Source of the DNA: Stutzerimonas stutzeri
GTDB taxonomy: Bacteria; Pseudomonadota; Gammaproteobacteria; Pseudomonadales; Pseudomonadaceae
Reading direction: 5' to 3'
Length of the DNA stretch: 64,000 nucleotides
NCBI RefSeq assembly: GCF_000590475.1
Contig: NZ_CP007441.1
Span: forward strand, 3,230,660-3,294,659
Below, piece by piece: positions 9,396 through 17,745 of the stretch. A program made the position numbers and the translations under genes. The notes beneath the pieces were generated by a model, which worked only from the letters and a program-made list of their open reading frames with translations, was not told where the DNA came from and searched no databases. Position 1 is the stretch's first letter. Each line of letters opens with the position of its first letter.

Positions 9396-9524
9396 CTTGC
9401 ATGTTCCGCCTGGCCCGTAGCACGCAGTCATTGTTAGGCATCGAACCGACCTGTACGGCCAATAACCCCCATGCCAGAAAACCGCCATCAACAGTAGGCA
9501 CAGTCGCCTTTCGTCATTTTTCCG

Positions 9525-9591
9525 TTGAAATGTTCAATTTTTTACTTTGACAGCCTGATAGTTTGTCTTTAAGTTTTCGATTCCGAACATT
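9525..9591 (+). promoter_or_regulatory. glpFK promoter with GlpR-like operators
   Basis: A TTGACA -35 box (9547-9552) is followed 17 bases later by TAAGTT as a possible -10. Two dyads resemble the GlpR consensus (ATGTTCG half-sites). One is TTGAAATGTTCAA (9525-9537), upstream of the -35. The other is TTTTCGATTCCGAACATT (9574-9591), overlapping the -10/start region, where a repressor would block transcription. glpR lies downstream in the same cluster, which supports the assignment. Confidence 0.6.
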
Positions 9592-9649
9592 TCCGAACCG
9601 ACGCGACATTCGGATTATAAAAACAACAGACTCAGAAGAGGTCCTGCGC

Positions 9650-10525
9650 ATGAGCAACCCGTCCACCCCGACGCTACGGGGGCAATGCATTGCCGAATTC
9701 CTCGGCACCGCCCTGCTTATCTTCTTCGGCACAGGCTGCGTGGCCGCGTTAAAGATTGGCGGTGCTGAGCTAGGTCTTTGGGAGATAAGCGTTATTTGGG
9801 GTATCGGGGTCAGCATGGGGGTCTACCTTGCCGCCGGTGTTTCTGGCGCTCATCTGAATCCCGCCGTGTCCATCGCGCTTTGGCTGTTCGGCACGTTCGA
9901 GCGCAACAAGGTCCCTGCCTACATCCTCGCTCAGACAGCGGGCGCCTTCTGCGCCGCTGCGTTGGTTTATGGTCTTTACAGCAGCCTGTTTTTCGATTTC
10001 GAACAGGCACAGCACATGACCCGAGGCAGCGTCGCCAGCCTCGAGCTCGCATCGGTGTTCTCCACCTACCCACACCCGTCGCTCTCGATTGGCCAGGCCT
10101 TTCTGGTAGAAGTAGTGATTACCGCTATCCTGCTGGGGATGATCATGGCCCTGACCGATGACGGCAACGGCCTGCCTCGCGGCCCACTAGCACCCTTGCT
10201 GATCGGCCTGCTGATCGCGGTGATCGGCGGCGCGATGGGCCCTCTGACCGGCTTCGCGATGAACCCGGCAAGTGATTTCGGACCGAAGCTGATGACGTAT
10301 TTCGCTGGTTGGGGTGAGGTGGCCTTTACCGGTGGCCGGGAGATCCCCTACTTTCTGGTTCCATTGATCGCCCCGGTGCTGGGCGCCTGCATCGGCGCCG
10401 CAGGCTACAAGGTGCTGATCTGCAAGCATCTGCCAAATCTGGATGGAGGCGCTTGCTCCGCCAAGCCGGACCACGAGGCCGAGCGCTACACCGCACACGA
10501 TGTCACTGCCCAAGAAGCTCGTTAA
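9650..10525 (+). CDS. glpF: glycerol facilitator GlpF (aquaglyceroporin)
   Basis: Inner-membrane channel for facilitated glycerol uptake, 291 residues. Six hydrophobic helices and the two half-helix NPA motifs of the MIP family are visible: GAHLNPA (Asn70-Ala72) and AMNPA (Asn205-Ala207). The second is followed by SDFGPK, where the Asp after NPA is typical of glyceroporins rather than water channels. The start at 9650 is preceded by AGAGG; an upstream in-frame ATG falls in the operator region and is rejected. glpK starts 12 bases after the stop, so the two form one operon. Confidence 0.97.
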   Translation: MSNPSTPTLRGQCIAEFLGTALLIFFGTGCVAALKIGGAELGLWEISVIWGIGVSMGVYLAAGVSGAHLNPAVSIALWLFGTFERNKVPAYILAQTAGAFCAAALVYGLYSSLFFDFEQAQHMTRGSVASLELASVFSTYPHPSLSIGQAFLVEVVITAILLGMIMALTDDGNGLPRGPLAPLLIGLLIAVIGGAMGPLTGFAMNPASDFGPKLMTYFAGWGEVAFTGGREIPYFLVPLIAPVLGACIGAAGYKVLICKHLPNLDGGACSAKPDHEAERYTAHDVTAQEAR

Positions 10526-10537
10526 GGAATCGTCACC

Positions 10538-12049
10538 ATGAGCACTCAAAACAACAAGCAATTCATCGTCGCCCTCGATCAGGGCACTACCAGCTCCCGT
10601 GCCATCGTGCTCGACCGCAACGCCAACGTGGTCACCATTGCTCAGCGCGAATTCGCGCAGATCTATCCGCAACCGAGCTGGGTCGAGCACGACCCCATGG
10701 AAATCTGGGCCACCCAGAGCGGCGTGTTCGTCGAAGCCCTGGCACAGGCCGGCATCACCAACGAGCAGGTCGCCGCCATTGGCATCACCAACCAGCGCGA
10801 AACGACCATCGTCTGGGACAAGAACACCGGCCGGCCGATCTACAACGCCATCGTCTGGCAAAGCCGCCAGAGCACGCCGATTTGCGATCAGCTCAAGCGT
10901 GACGGCATGGAAGAGCACATCCGCAGCACTACTGGCCTGGTCATCGACCCCTATTTCTCCGGCACCAAGATCAAGTGGATTCTCGATCACGTCGAGGGCA
11001 GTCGCGAACGTGCCCGGCGCGGGGAGCTGCTGTTCGGCACCGTCGATTGCTGGCTGATCTGGAAAATGACCCAGGGCAAGGCTCACGTCACCGATTACAC
11101 CAACGCCTCACGCACCATGCTCTACGACATTCATAAATTGGAATGGGATCCGGTGATGCTGGAGGCGCTGGATATTCCGCGCGAGATGCTGCCGGAGGTG
11201 CGCTCCTCATCCGAAGTCTACGGCCACGCCTATCTGGGCTCGGGGCAGAGTACCGGCATTCCGATCGCAGGTATCGCGGGTGATCAGCAGGCCGCGCTGT
11301 TCGGGCAGATGTGCGTCGAGCCGGGCCAGGCCAAGAACACTTACGGCACCGGCTGCTTCCTGTTGATGAACACCGGAACCAAGGCCGTTCAGTCCAAGCA
11401 CGGCTTGCTCACCACCATCGCCTGCGGGCCGAAGGGCGAGGTCAACTATGCCCTGGAAGGCGCCATCTTCAACGGTGGCTCCACGGTGCAGTGGCTGCGC
11501 GACGAGCTGAAGGTGATCAACGATTCGCTGGACTCGGAGTACTTCGCGACCAAGGTTCAGGACAGCAATGGCGTTTACCTGGTACCGGCGTTTACCGGCC
11601 TTGGCGCGCCCTATTGGGATCCTCGCGCCCGCGGTGCGCTATTCGGCCTGACCCGTGGGGTGAAGGTCGACCACATTATCCGCGCCGCGCTGGAATCGAT
11701 CGCCTACCAGACCCGCGACGTACTTGACGCCATGCAGCAGGACGCCGGCGAGCGCCTGCGCTCACTGCGGGTGGACGGCGGCGCAGTGGCCAACAATTTC
11801 CTCATGCAATTCCAGGCCGACCTGCTCGGCACGCATGTGGAACGTCCGCAGATGAAGGAAACCACCGCCCTCGGCGCCGCCTACCTGGCAGGCCTGGCGA
11901 CCGGTTTCTGGAGCAGCCTTGACGAGTTGCGCAGCAAGGCCACCATCGAGCGCATCTTCGAACCGGCCTGCGATGACGAGAAGCGCGAAGCGCTCTACCA
12001 GGGTTGGAAGAAGGCGGTGGGCCGCACTCGCGACTGGGCAGAGGAATAG
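10538..12049 (+). CDS. glpK: glycerol kinase
   Basis: Phosphorylates cytoplasmic glycerol to sn-glycerol 3-phosphate with ATP, trapping what GlpF admits. 503 residues, matching the family length. The FGGY/actin-fold ATP-binding signature DQGTTSSRAI is near the N-terminus, WVEHDPMEIW contacts substrate in the family, and the second nucleotide segment includes GGAVANNFLMQFQADLL. AAGGA precedes the ATG. It is the second gene of the glpFK operon and is followed by a GC-rich hairpin before glpR. Confidence 0.98.
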   Translation: MSTQNNKQFIVALDQGTTSSRAIVLDRNANVVTIAQREFAQIYPQPSWVEHDPMEIWATQSGVFVEALAQAGITNEQVAAIGITNQRETTIVWDKNTGRPIYNAIVWQSRQSTPICDQLKRDGMEEHIRSTTGLVIDPYFSGTKIKWILDHVEGSRERARRGELLFGTVDCWLIWKMTQGKAHVTDYTNASRTMLYDIHKLEWDPVMLEALDIPREMLPEVRSSSEVYGHAYLGSGQSTGIPIAGIAGDQQAALFGQMCVEPGQAKNTYGTGCFLLMNTGTKAVQSKHGLLTTIACGPKGEVNYALEGAIFNGGSTVQWLRDELKVINDSLDSEYFATKVQDSNGVYLVPAFTGLGAPYWDPRARGALFGLTRGVKVDHIIRAALESIAYQTRDVLDAMQQDAGERLRSLRVDGGAVANNFLMQFQADLLGTHVERPQMKETTALGAAYLAGLATGFWSSLDELRSKATIERIFEPACDDEKREALYQGWKKAVGRTRDWAEE

Positions 12050-12076
12050 CCCCGACTCCGCAATTGGCATCCACAT

Positions 12077-12112
12077 CGCGCCCGGCCCGGATCTGATTCC
12101 GCGCCGGGCGCG
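12077..12112 (+). terminator. hairpin between glpK and glpR
   Basis: Perfect 10-bp stem CGCGCCCGGC / GCCGGGCGCG with a 16-base loop, followed by TCTATTC. Probably terminates or attenuates glpFK transcription ahead of glpR. Confidence 0.55.
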
Positions 12113-12114
12113 TC

Positions 12115-12132
12115 TATTCGAAAACGAACAAT
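12115..12132 (+). promoter_or_regulatory. possible GlpR operator upstream of glpR
   Basis: The dyad TATTCGAAAACGAACAAT resembles the other GlpR-like sites at glpF and glpD. It lies 62 bases upstream of the glpR start, which suggests autoregulation. Confidence 0.45.
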
Positions 12133-12193
12133 TCTTTAATCACAGACCAGACTGCGGCATGCTTCCCGGCATATTGATAAGAAGGAAGCCTTC

Positions 12194-12952
12194 ATGAGTC
12201 TGGCCCCACGACAGCAGAGCATTCTCGAATTGGTGCGCGAACGCGGCTATGTCAGCATTGAAGAGCTGGCGCAACAGTTCTCGGTGACGCCCCAGACCAT
12301 CCGCCGTGACATCAATCAGCTGGGCGAAGCCGGCCTACTCCGCCGCTACCACGGTGGCGCCGCCCACGATTCCAGCGTGCAGAACACCGCCTACACCCAG
12401 CGTGCCCGGCAGATGCGAGACGAGAAACGCCGCATCGCCGACGCCATGGCGGCACACATTCCCGATCAGGCCTCGCTGTTCATCAACATCGGCACCACCA
12501 CCGAAGCCATTGCCCACGCCCTGCTCAATCACCGCGACCTCAAGGTGATCACTAACAACCTGCACGTGGCGAGCATTCTCAGCCCCAAGGAAGATTTCGA
12601 CGTGCTGATTGCCGGTGGCAACGTGCGCAGCGATGGTGGCGTGGTCGGTCAGGCCACGGCGGATTTTATTGGTCAGTTCAAGGTGGATTTCGCCCTGATC
12701 GGTATCAGCGGGATCGACGAAGACGGCACGCTGCTGGACTTCGATTATCAAGAAGTACGCGTCTCCCAAGCCATCATTAGCAACGCGCGCAAGATCTTTC
12801 TCGCGGCGGATTCGAGCAAGTTCGGCCGCAGCGCCATGACCCGACTCGGCTCGCTGGAGCAGATCGACATGCTGTTCACCGAAGCCCGGCCACCGGAAGC
12901 GTTCATTGAGTTGCTGACGCAGCACAAAGTGAAACTCGAAATCACCGATTGA
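12194..12952 (+). CDS. glpR: DeoR-family glycerol-3-phosphate regulon repressor GlpR
   Basis: DNA-binding repressor of the glp genes, presumably released by glycerol 3-phosphate. 252 residues. The N-terminal helix-turn-helix is the DeoR type (YVSIEELAQQFSVTPQTIRR, about residues 17-36), and the effector-binding sugar-phosphate-isomerase-like domain contains NIGTTTEAIA and DSSKFGR. Its position between glpK and glpD and the ATGTTCG-type dyads in front of glpF, glpR and glpD support the identification. AGAAGGAAG precedes the start. Confidence 0.96.
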   Translation: MSLAPRQQSILELVRERGYVSIEELAQQFSVTPQTIRRDINQLGEAGLLRRYHGGAAHDSSVQNTAYTQRARQMRDEKRRIADAMAAHIPDQASLFINIGTTTEAIAHALLNHRDLKVITNNLHVASILSPKEDFDVLIAGGNVRSDGGVVGQATADFIGQFKVDFALIGISGIDEDGTLLDFDYQEVRVSQAIISNARKIFLAADSSKFGRSAMTRLGSLEQIDMLFTEARPPEAFIELLTQHKVKLEITD

Positions 12953-13067
12953 ACTTGGTGAATGCACGTATTTAGGTGAAGAGGTTTCCAAGTTTCGTAG
13001 CGGTTTAGCGTTCGCTCGCTCCAGCCCGCTACTCGGGTGCGGTTGAGGGTCTGCATCGTCTGTAGCG

Positions 13068-13113
13068 GGTGGGCTTTAAGCGAAGCCGGTATCTCTGTTG
13101 GCTGAAGCCCACC
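13068..13113. repeat. GGTGGGCTT inverted repeat (REP-like)
   Basis: GGTGGGCTT (13068-13076) and AAGCCCACC (13105-13113) form an inverted pair, extended to the right by CTAC. A further CAGCCCACCCTACC copy lies at 13172-13185. The same words recur in the prfB-lysS gap, so this is a dispersed intergenic repeat. Confidence 0.65.
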
Positions 13114-13233
13114 CTACGGGACTGAGTCCCTCACAAGGTGAAGCTGGTCGCCCATGCCGCAAGGCCATGTCCAGCCCACCCTACCAAGTTGAGTCCGTAT
13201 TCCTTCAATCGCCGCACCTCACGGGCCGCTTTT

Positions 13234-13260
13234 CGTAGGCGCGAGCTTGCTCGCGATCCA
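13234..13260. repeat. Pseudomonas REP-type palindrome
   Basis: TCGTAGGCGCGAGC-TT-GCTCGCGATCC matches the shape of pseudomonad REP elements, with a GCGAGC/GCTCGC core after GTAGG. It lies in the 635-base non-coding region between glpR and glpD; the rest of that region upstream of the glpD promoter holds no convincing gene. Confidence 0.7.
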
Positions 13261-13471
13261 TCACCGCACGGTGCGATGGTGATCACCCGGCGGCGCCAGC
13301 AAGGCGTCCCCTCGCTCTTACAAGGACGCTCTGCTGATCAACGACCAGGCCGCGTGCCCGGTGAAACGCCGGAGCAAGCAAGCGCCATCTCAATGTCACA
13401 AACCGCTCTTATCTTCTTCCCAATGCCAGGGGTCTTCCACAGCGCTATTCAGCACCAATTGTTAGTTCATA

Positions 13472-13561
13472 TCGGTTCGATTATTTTCTTTTGATATAAA
13501 AAATGAACATCACCTCTAGAGAGGTGTTCGCTTCTGCGCTAGGATGTTCACATTCGAACAT
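13472..13561 (+). promoter_or_regulatory. glpD promoter with GlpR-like operators
   Basis: TATAAA (13495-13500) is a good -10 candidate. Downstream are a perfect dyad CACCTCT-ag-AGAGGTG (13511-13526) flanked by GAACAT and GTTCG half-sites, and the dyad ATGTTCACATTCGAACAT (13544-13561). The latter is the best GlpR-like operator in the window. It ends 26 bases before the GTG start. Confidence 0.6.
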
Positions 13562-13587
13562 AGATGTTCATTCCTGAGGAGAATTCC

Positions 13588-15114
13588 GTGACCGAGACCG
13601 TCTCCGAGCTGTACGACATCGCCGTCATTGGCGGCGGCATCAATGGTGTTGGTATCGCTGCCGATGCAGCCGGACGCGGCCTGTCAGTATTTCTGTGCGA
13701 GCGTGACGATTTGGCCAGCCATACGTCTTCGGCCAGTAGCAAACTGATCCACGGTGGCTTGCGCTATCTGGAGCACTACGAGTTCCGTCTTGTGCGCGAA
13801 GCGCTGGCTGAGCGCGAAGTGCTACTGGCCAAGGCGCCGCATATCGTCAAGCCGATGCGCTTCGTATTGCCGCATCGCCCTCACCTGCGCCCCGCATGGA
13901 TGATCCGTGCTGGCCTGTTCCTCTACGACCACCTCGGCAAGCGCGAGAAGCTGCCGGCTTCGCGTAGCTTGCGCTTCGGCAACGACAGCCCACTGAAGCC
14001 GGCCATCCGCCGCGGTTTCGAATATTCCGATTGCTGGGTCGACGATGCGCGGCTGGTCGTACTCAACGCCATGGCCGCTCGCGAAAAAGGCGCGCACATC
14101 CATACCCGCACCCAGTGCCTGAGCGCCAAGCGCGCCGGTGCCATCTGGCACGTCGAAATGCAACGTCAGGATGGTAGCCGCTTCTCTTTGCGGGCCAAAG
14201 CGCTGGTCAACGCGGCCGGCCCCTGGGTGGCGCAGTTCATCGGAGAGAACCTGCAGCAGCGCTCGCCTTACGGCATCCGCCTCATCCAGGGCAGCCATAT
14301 CATCGTGCCCAGGCTGTACGAAGGCGAACAGGCCTACATCATGCAGAACGAGGATCGGCGTATCGTCTTCGCCATTCCCTACCTGGACCGCTACACCATG
14401 ATCGGCACCACCGATCGCGAATACCATGGCGATCCGGCTACGGTCAGCATTACCGAGCAAGAGATCGTCTATTTGCTGGGTATAGCCAACACGCATTTCC
14501 GCACGCAGTTAGAGCCCAAGGACATTCTGCACACCTTCGCTGGCGTGCGGCCGCTGTGTGACGACGAATCCGACAACCCCTCGGCCGTCACCCGGGACTA
14601 CACGCTATCGCTGGCTGCCGAGCACAAGCAGGCCCCGCTGCTGTCGGTGTTTGGCGGCAAGCTCACCACCTACCGTAAGCTGGCCGAATCGGCGATGGCG
14701 CAGCTCAAACCGTACTTCCCGAACATGGAGCCGAGCTGGACGGCCAGCGCCCCGCTACCCGGCGGCGAAGAGATGAGCACCGTCGAAGCACTCATCGAAG
14801 CACTGATGAGCAAGGTGCAGGGCATCGACTTTGCGTTGGCCAAGCGCTGGGCAACGCTTTACGGCAATCGCATTTGGCACATGCTGGGCGATGCGCGCTC
14901 GGTCGACGCGCTGGGTGAGGACCTGGGCCAGCAACTTTACGCGCAAGAGGTCGACTATCTTCGCCGCGAGGAGTGGGCGAGCGAAGTAGACGACTTTCTC
15001 TGGCGTCGCACCAAACTCGGTCTGGCCTTCAGCGAGCCGCAGAAGGCGCGCCTGCAACGCTATCTGCTCGAGCAGCCCAATGAGAGTTCCGCGCGCAGCA
15101 GCGACGCCGCCTGA
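13588..15114 (+). CDS. glpD: aerobic glycerol-3-phosphate dehydrogenase
   Basis: FAD enzyme of the inner membrane that oxidises glycerol 3-phosphate to dihydroxyacetone phosphate and passes electrons to quinone, completing the pathway begun by GlpF and GlpK. 508 residues from the GTG at 13588, chosen because TGAGGAG ends six bases upstream; the ATG at 13564 lies against the operator and lacks a ribosome site. The FAD-binding glycine motif IGGGINGVGIA sits at about residues 14-24. Further family motifs are SSKLIHGGLRYLE and GGKLTTYRKLAE. Confidence 0.97.
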   Translation: MTETVSELYDIAVIGGGINGVGIAADAAGRGLSVFLCERDDLASHTSSASSKLIHGGLRYLEHYEFRLVREALAEREVLLAKAPHIVKPMRFVLPHRPHLRPAWMIRAGLFLYDHLGKREKLPASRSLRFGNDSPLKPAIRRGFEYSDCWVDDARLVVLNAMAAREKGAHIHTRTQCLSAKRAGAIWHVEMQRQDGSRFSLRAKALVNAAGPWVAQFIGENLQQRSPYGIRLIQGSHIIVPRLYEGEQAYIMQNEDRRIVFAIPYLDRYTMIGTTDREYHGDPATVSITEQEIVYLLGIANTHFRTQLEPKDILHTFAGVRPLCDDESDNPSAVTRDYTLSLAAEHKQAPLLSVFGGKLTTYRKLAESAMAQLKPYFPNMEPSWTASAPLPGGEEMSTVEALIEALMSKVQGIDFALAKRWATLYGNRIWHMLGDARSVDALGEDLGQQLYAQEVDYLRREEWASEVDDFLWRRTKLGLAFSEPQKARLQRYLLEQPNESSARSSDAA

Positions 15115-15123
15115 TTCGATCGA

Positions 15124-15140
15124 GCGTGCCCATAGCACGC
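15124..15140 (+). terminator. hairpin after glpD
   Basis: GCGTGC-ccata-GCACGC begins 9 bases after the glpD stop. No T-run follows, so this is tentative. Confidence 0.35.
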
Positions 15141-15336
15141 CCGACGTTAGCTCGACGGGTAGCCTGCAACTGTTCGGGAAGTGTTCGCGATAACGTATCG
15201 CTTACGCATAAGCTGCCCTCCTGGCGAATCGAAACGCGCTCAACCTACCCTTCATCCCCGCAGTCCGCTGCGGTCATCAAGCGTTCACACCAGCGCGGCA
15301 CCGTTAAGCGACCTACACGCTTACGGGAGTTGCTTG

Positions 15337-16500
15337 ATGACGACGAATATCGGTGCCTTGGCGGAAACCCCCTCCTCCCCGATCTCGCGCCAATGGCTGT
15401 CCTGGCTTCTGGTCATCACGCTTATTTACCTCTTGCTGGCTGCAGTGGGCGCGATCGGCGATGGTTTCAAAGCTGCCACTGGCGATAACGCCAAGGAGCT
15501 GTTTGCCTTTGCCACCAACCCCTTTGTCGGCCTGATGATCGGCCTGGCGGCCACGGCGCTGATCCAAAGCTCCAGCACGGTAACTTCGATTATCGTTGGC
15601 ATGGTCGCCGGCGGGCTGCCGATCCCGATTGCGATTCCGCTGATCATGGGCGCCAACATCGGCACCTCGCTGACCAGCACCATCGTCAGTCTGGGCCACA
15701 TCCGCAGCGGGCCGGAATTTCATCGAGCCTTCTCGGCGGCGACCGTGCACGATGCGTTCAACATTACCGCCGTGACGATTCTGCTACCGCTGGAGTTGCT
15801 TTTCCATCCTCTGCAGCGCATGTCCGAGGTGCTGGCGGGCCTGCTCGTACACGACAGCGCCGGGGTCGACATGAAGAGCATGAACTTCATGAAAACGCTG
15901 CTAGCTCCGGCTAGCGACCTGCTCGAAGCCAGCGTCTCCTGGCTGCCGAACCAAGTATGGGCCGGGATCGCGCTGATCGCCATCGGGGTCGTCCTGATCC
16001 TTTTCGTGGTGCAGGCCATCGGCAAAGTGCTGCGCAAGGTGATGGTCGGGCGCGCCAAGGACATCATGCACGCCAGTGTCGGGCGCGGCCCGCTGTCGGG
16101 CATCGCTTCGGGCACGTTGATCACAATGCTGGTGCAGTCCTCCTCGACGACAACAGCGCTCATCGTGCCGCTGGCGGGCACCGGTGTGTTTACCCTCAAG
16201 CAGGTCTACCCCTTCACGCTGGGCACCAATATCGGAACCTGCGTCACTGCCCTGCTGGCCGCCACGGCCATTGCTGGACCAACGGCAGAACTCGCGATGC
16301 AGATCGCCTTGGTACACCTGCTGTTCAATCTGCTCGGTATCTCGATCATCTATGTGCTGCCCTTCCTGCGTGGCGTGCCTCCGGCCATTGCCAACTACCT
16401 CGCGGATCTGGCGCAACGCAGCAAGCTGTATGTCGGGGCGTATATCGGCGGCGTGTTCTTCGGCCTGCCCTTGCTGCTGATCGGCGGCAGCCAACTCTGA
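15337..16500 (+). CDS. Na+/phosphate cotransporter family protein
   Basis: Probable inner-membrane Na+-coupled phosphate transporter of the NptA/SLC34-like family. The 387-residue protein has the two inverted repeats diagnostic of the fold, each with a QSSS motif: ALIQSSSTVTS in the first half and MLVQSSSTTTA in the second. Each is followed by a GANIGTS or GTNIGTC element. There is no C-terminal PhoU-like domain, so it is the short form. The start is chosen for GGGAG at 15325. It is followed closely by a coiled-coil ORF and a PstS-like gene. Direction of transport (uptake or export) is not settled by sequence. Confidence 0.9.
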   Translation: MTTNIGALAETPSSPISRQWLSWLLVITLIYLLLAAVGAIGDGFKAATGDNAKELFAFATNPFVGLMIGLAATALIQSSSTVTSIIVGMVAGGLPIPIAIPLIMGANIGTSLTSTIVSLGHIRSGPEFHRAFSAATVHDAFNITAVTILLPLELLFHPLQRMSEVLAGLLVHDSAGVDMKSMNFMKTLLAPASDLLEASVSWLPNQVWAGIALIAIGVVLILFVVQAIGKVLRKVMVGRAKDIMHASVGRGPLSGIASGTLITMLVQSSSTTTALIVPLAGTGVFTLKQVYPFTLGTNIGTCVTALLAATAIAGPTAELAMQIALVHLLFNLLGISIIYVLPFLRGVPPAIANYLADLAQRSKLYVGAYIGGVFFGLPLLLIGGSQL

Positions 16501-16519
16501 CCCAGCCTGGAGCCCAATC

Positions 16520-16747
16520 ATGCAAAGCGAACGCCGCATCCAGACCGAAAACCGCATCCGCGAATTGCGCGAATCACTCAATGAGCTCGAAGCCCAGCTG
16601 GAACGCATCGATGCTCAGGAGCAACGTGCGCAGCACCGTGAAATCGAGCACCTGGACGAGTACATAAATGCTGTGGATACCCGTTTCAACAGCCTTCAGC
16701 TGTTCTGGACCACCCTCAAGGCCGAATGGCTGAAAGCGAAATCCTGA
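16520..16747 (+). CDS. small coiled-coil protein
   Basis: 75 residues, unrecognised. It is dominated by charged heptad-like sequence (Glu/Arg/Leu/Gln, residues 5-45), predicting a cytoplasmic coiled coil, and ends in a short aromatic/Lys-rich tail. It starts 20 bases after the Na/Pi symporter stop with CTGGAG upstream and ends 20 bases before the PstS-like gene, so the three are probably cotranscribed. It could be a partner of the symporter, but nothing in the sequence proves this. Confidence 0.65.
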   Translation: MQSERRIQTENRIRELRESLNELEAQLERIDAQEQRAQHREIEHLDEYINAVDTRFNSLQLFWTTLKAEWLKAKS

Positions 16748-16767
16748 CACCCGTAGAGGAACGACAC

Positions 16768-17745
16768 ATGCGCGTCAAACCAGGCCCTCTGCTGCTGATC
16801 AGCCTCACGCTGAGTCTGCACACGGTGCTCGTCCCGTCCTCACATGCCGTTGAGCCGGTGTCCGACGGGCTGCTCGTCGATGGATCCAGCACCGTTTACC
16901 CACTGACGAGGGAAGCGGCACGACGCTTTCAACGCGCCCGGCCCGGCCATCCCATAGAGGTCAAGTTCTCCGGAACCACTGCCGGCTTTCGCCGCTTCTG
17001 CGCCGGCGAAACGGACATCAACGACGCTTCGCGCGAGATGAACGCTGAAGAGCAAGCGCATTGCGCCGAGAATGGCATCCGCTATCGCCAGGTTCCGCTG
17101 GCTATGGATTCCATCGCCGTGGTAGTACATCCGAGCAACCGCTGGGCAAACGACATCACGGTGGATGAACTGAAGACGTTGTGGGCACCTGCTGCAGAAG
17201 AGCATGTCATGCGCTGGAACCAGATCCGCCCGGATTGGCCGGATCGCCCAGTGAAGCTGTTTGGGCGAGGACAGGATTCAGGTACCTATGATGTTTTCAC
17301 TCAGGAGATCGTGGGAATCACCCATCGCAGCCGCCAGGACTACACCGCCAGCGAAGATGAAGAACAGTTGGCCGCGGGCATCGCTGCAGAGCCCAACGCG
17401 CTCGGCTTCTTCGGCATCGGCGCCTACCATCGGCACTGGGAGGATTTGAAGCTGCTCGCCGTGGACAATGGCAGCGGTCCGATCTTTCCAACGCTCGAAA
17501 CGGTCAGCGAGGACCGCTACAGGCCGCTGACACGCCCACTGTTCCTGTACTTGAACGAACAGAGCCTTCAGCGCAAGCCCATCACCCAGGCATTCGTTGA
17601 ACACTACCTGGACGGCTTGCCCAGCTGGATCCATTTTACCGGCTACATGCCACTCAAGGCCGAGCGCTATGCGCGCAGCCTTGCAGCTCTGCAGCAAGCG
17701 CAGGAACCGAGCACGACCGACGCAAACCGAACCGGCGCTCAATAG
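16768..17745 (+). CDS. PstS-like phosphate-binding protein (orphan)
   Basis: Periplasmic substrate-binding protein of the PstS family, 325 residues with a signal peptide (about 1-27). The phosphate-binding segments DGSSTVYPLT and GRGQDSGTY are present. The start at 16768 is preceded by AGAGGA. No pstC, pstA or pstB follows, so it is not part of a complete ABC transporter here. Next to a Na/Pi symporter and PPK2 it may deliver phosphate to, or sense it for, that system. Its stop overlaps the 3' end of the convergent PPK2 gene. Confidence 0.88.
   Translation: MRVKPGPLLLISLTLSLHTVLVPSSHAVEPVSDGLLVDGSSTVYPLTREAARRFQRARPGHPIEVKFSGTTAGFRRFCAGETDINDASREMNAEEQAHCAENGIRYRQVPLAMDSIAVVVHPSNRWANDITVDELKTLWAPAAEEHVMRWNQIRPDWPDRPVKLFGRGQDSGTYDVFTQEIVGITHRSRQDYTASEDEEQLAAGIAAEPNALGFFGIGAYHRHWEDLKLLAVDNGSGPIFPTLETVSEDRYRPLTRPLFLYLNEQSLQRKPITQAFVEHYLDGLPSWIHFTGYMPLKAERYARSLAALQQAQEPSTTDANRTGAQ

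Noticed and set aside
13138..13494. 118-codon frame in the glpR-glpD gap
   Set aside because: It runs through REP-like palindromes, has no ribosome site and has an Arg/Pro-rich composition typical of non-coding repeats.
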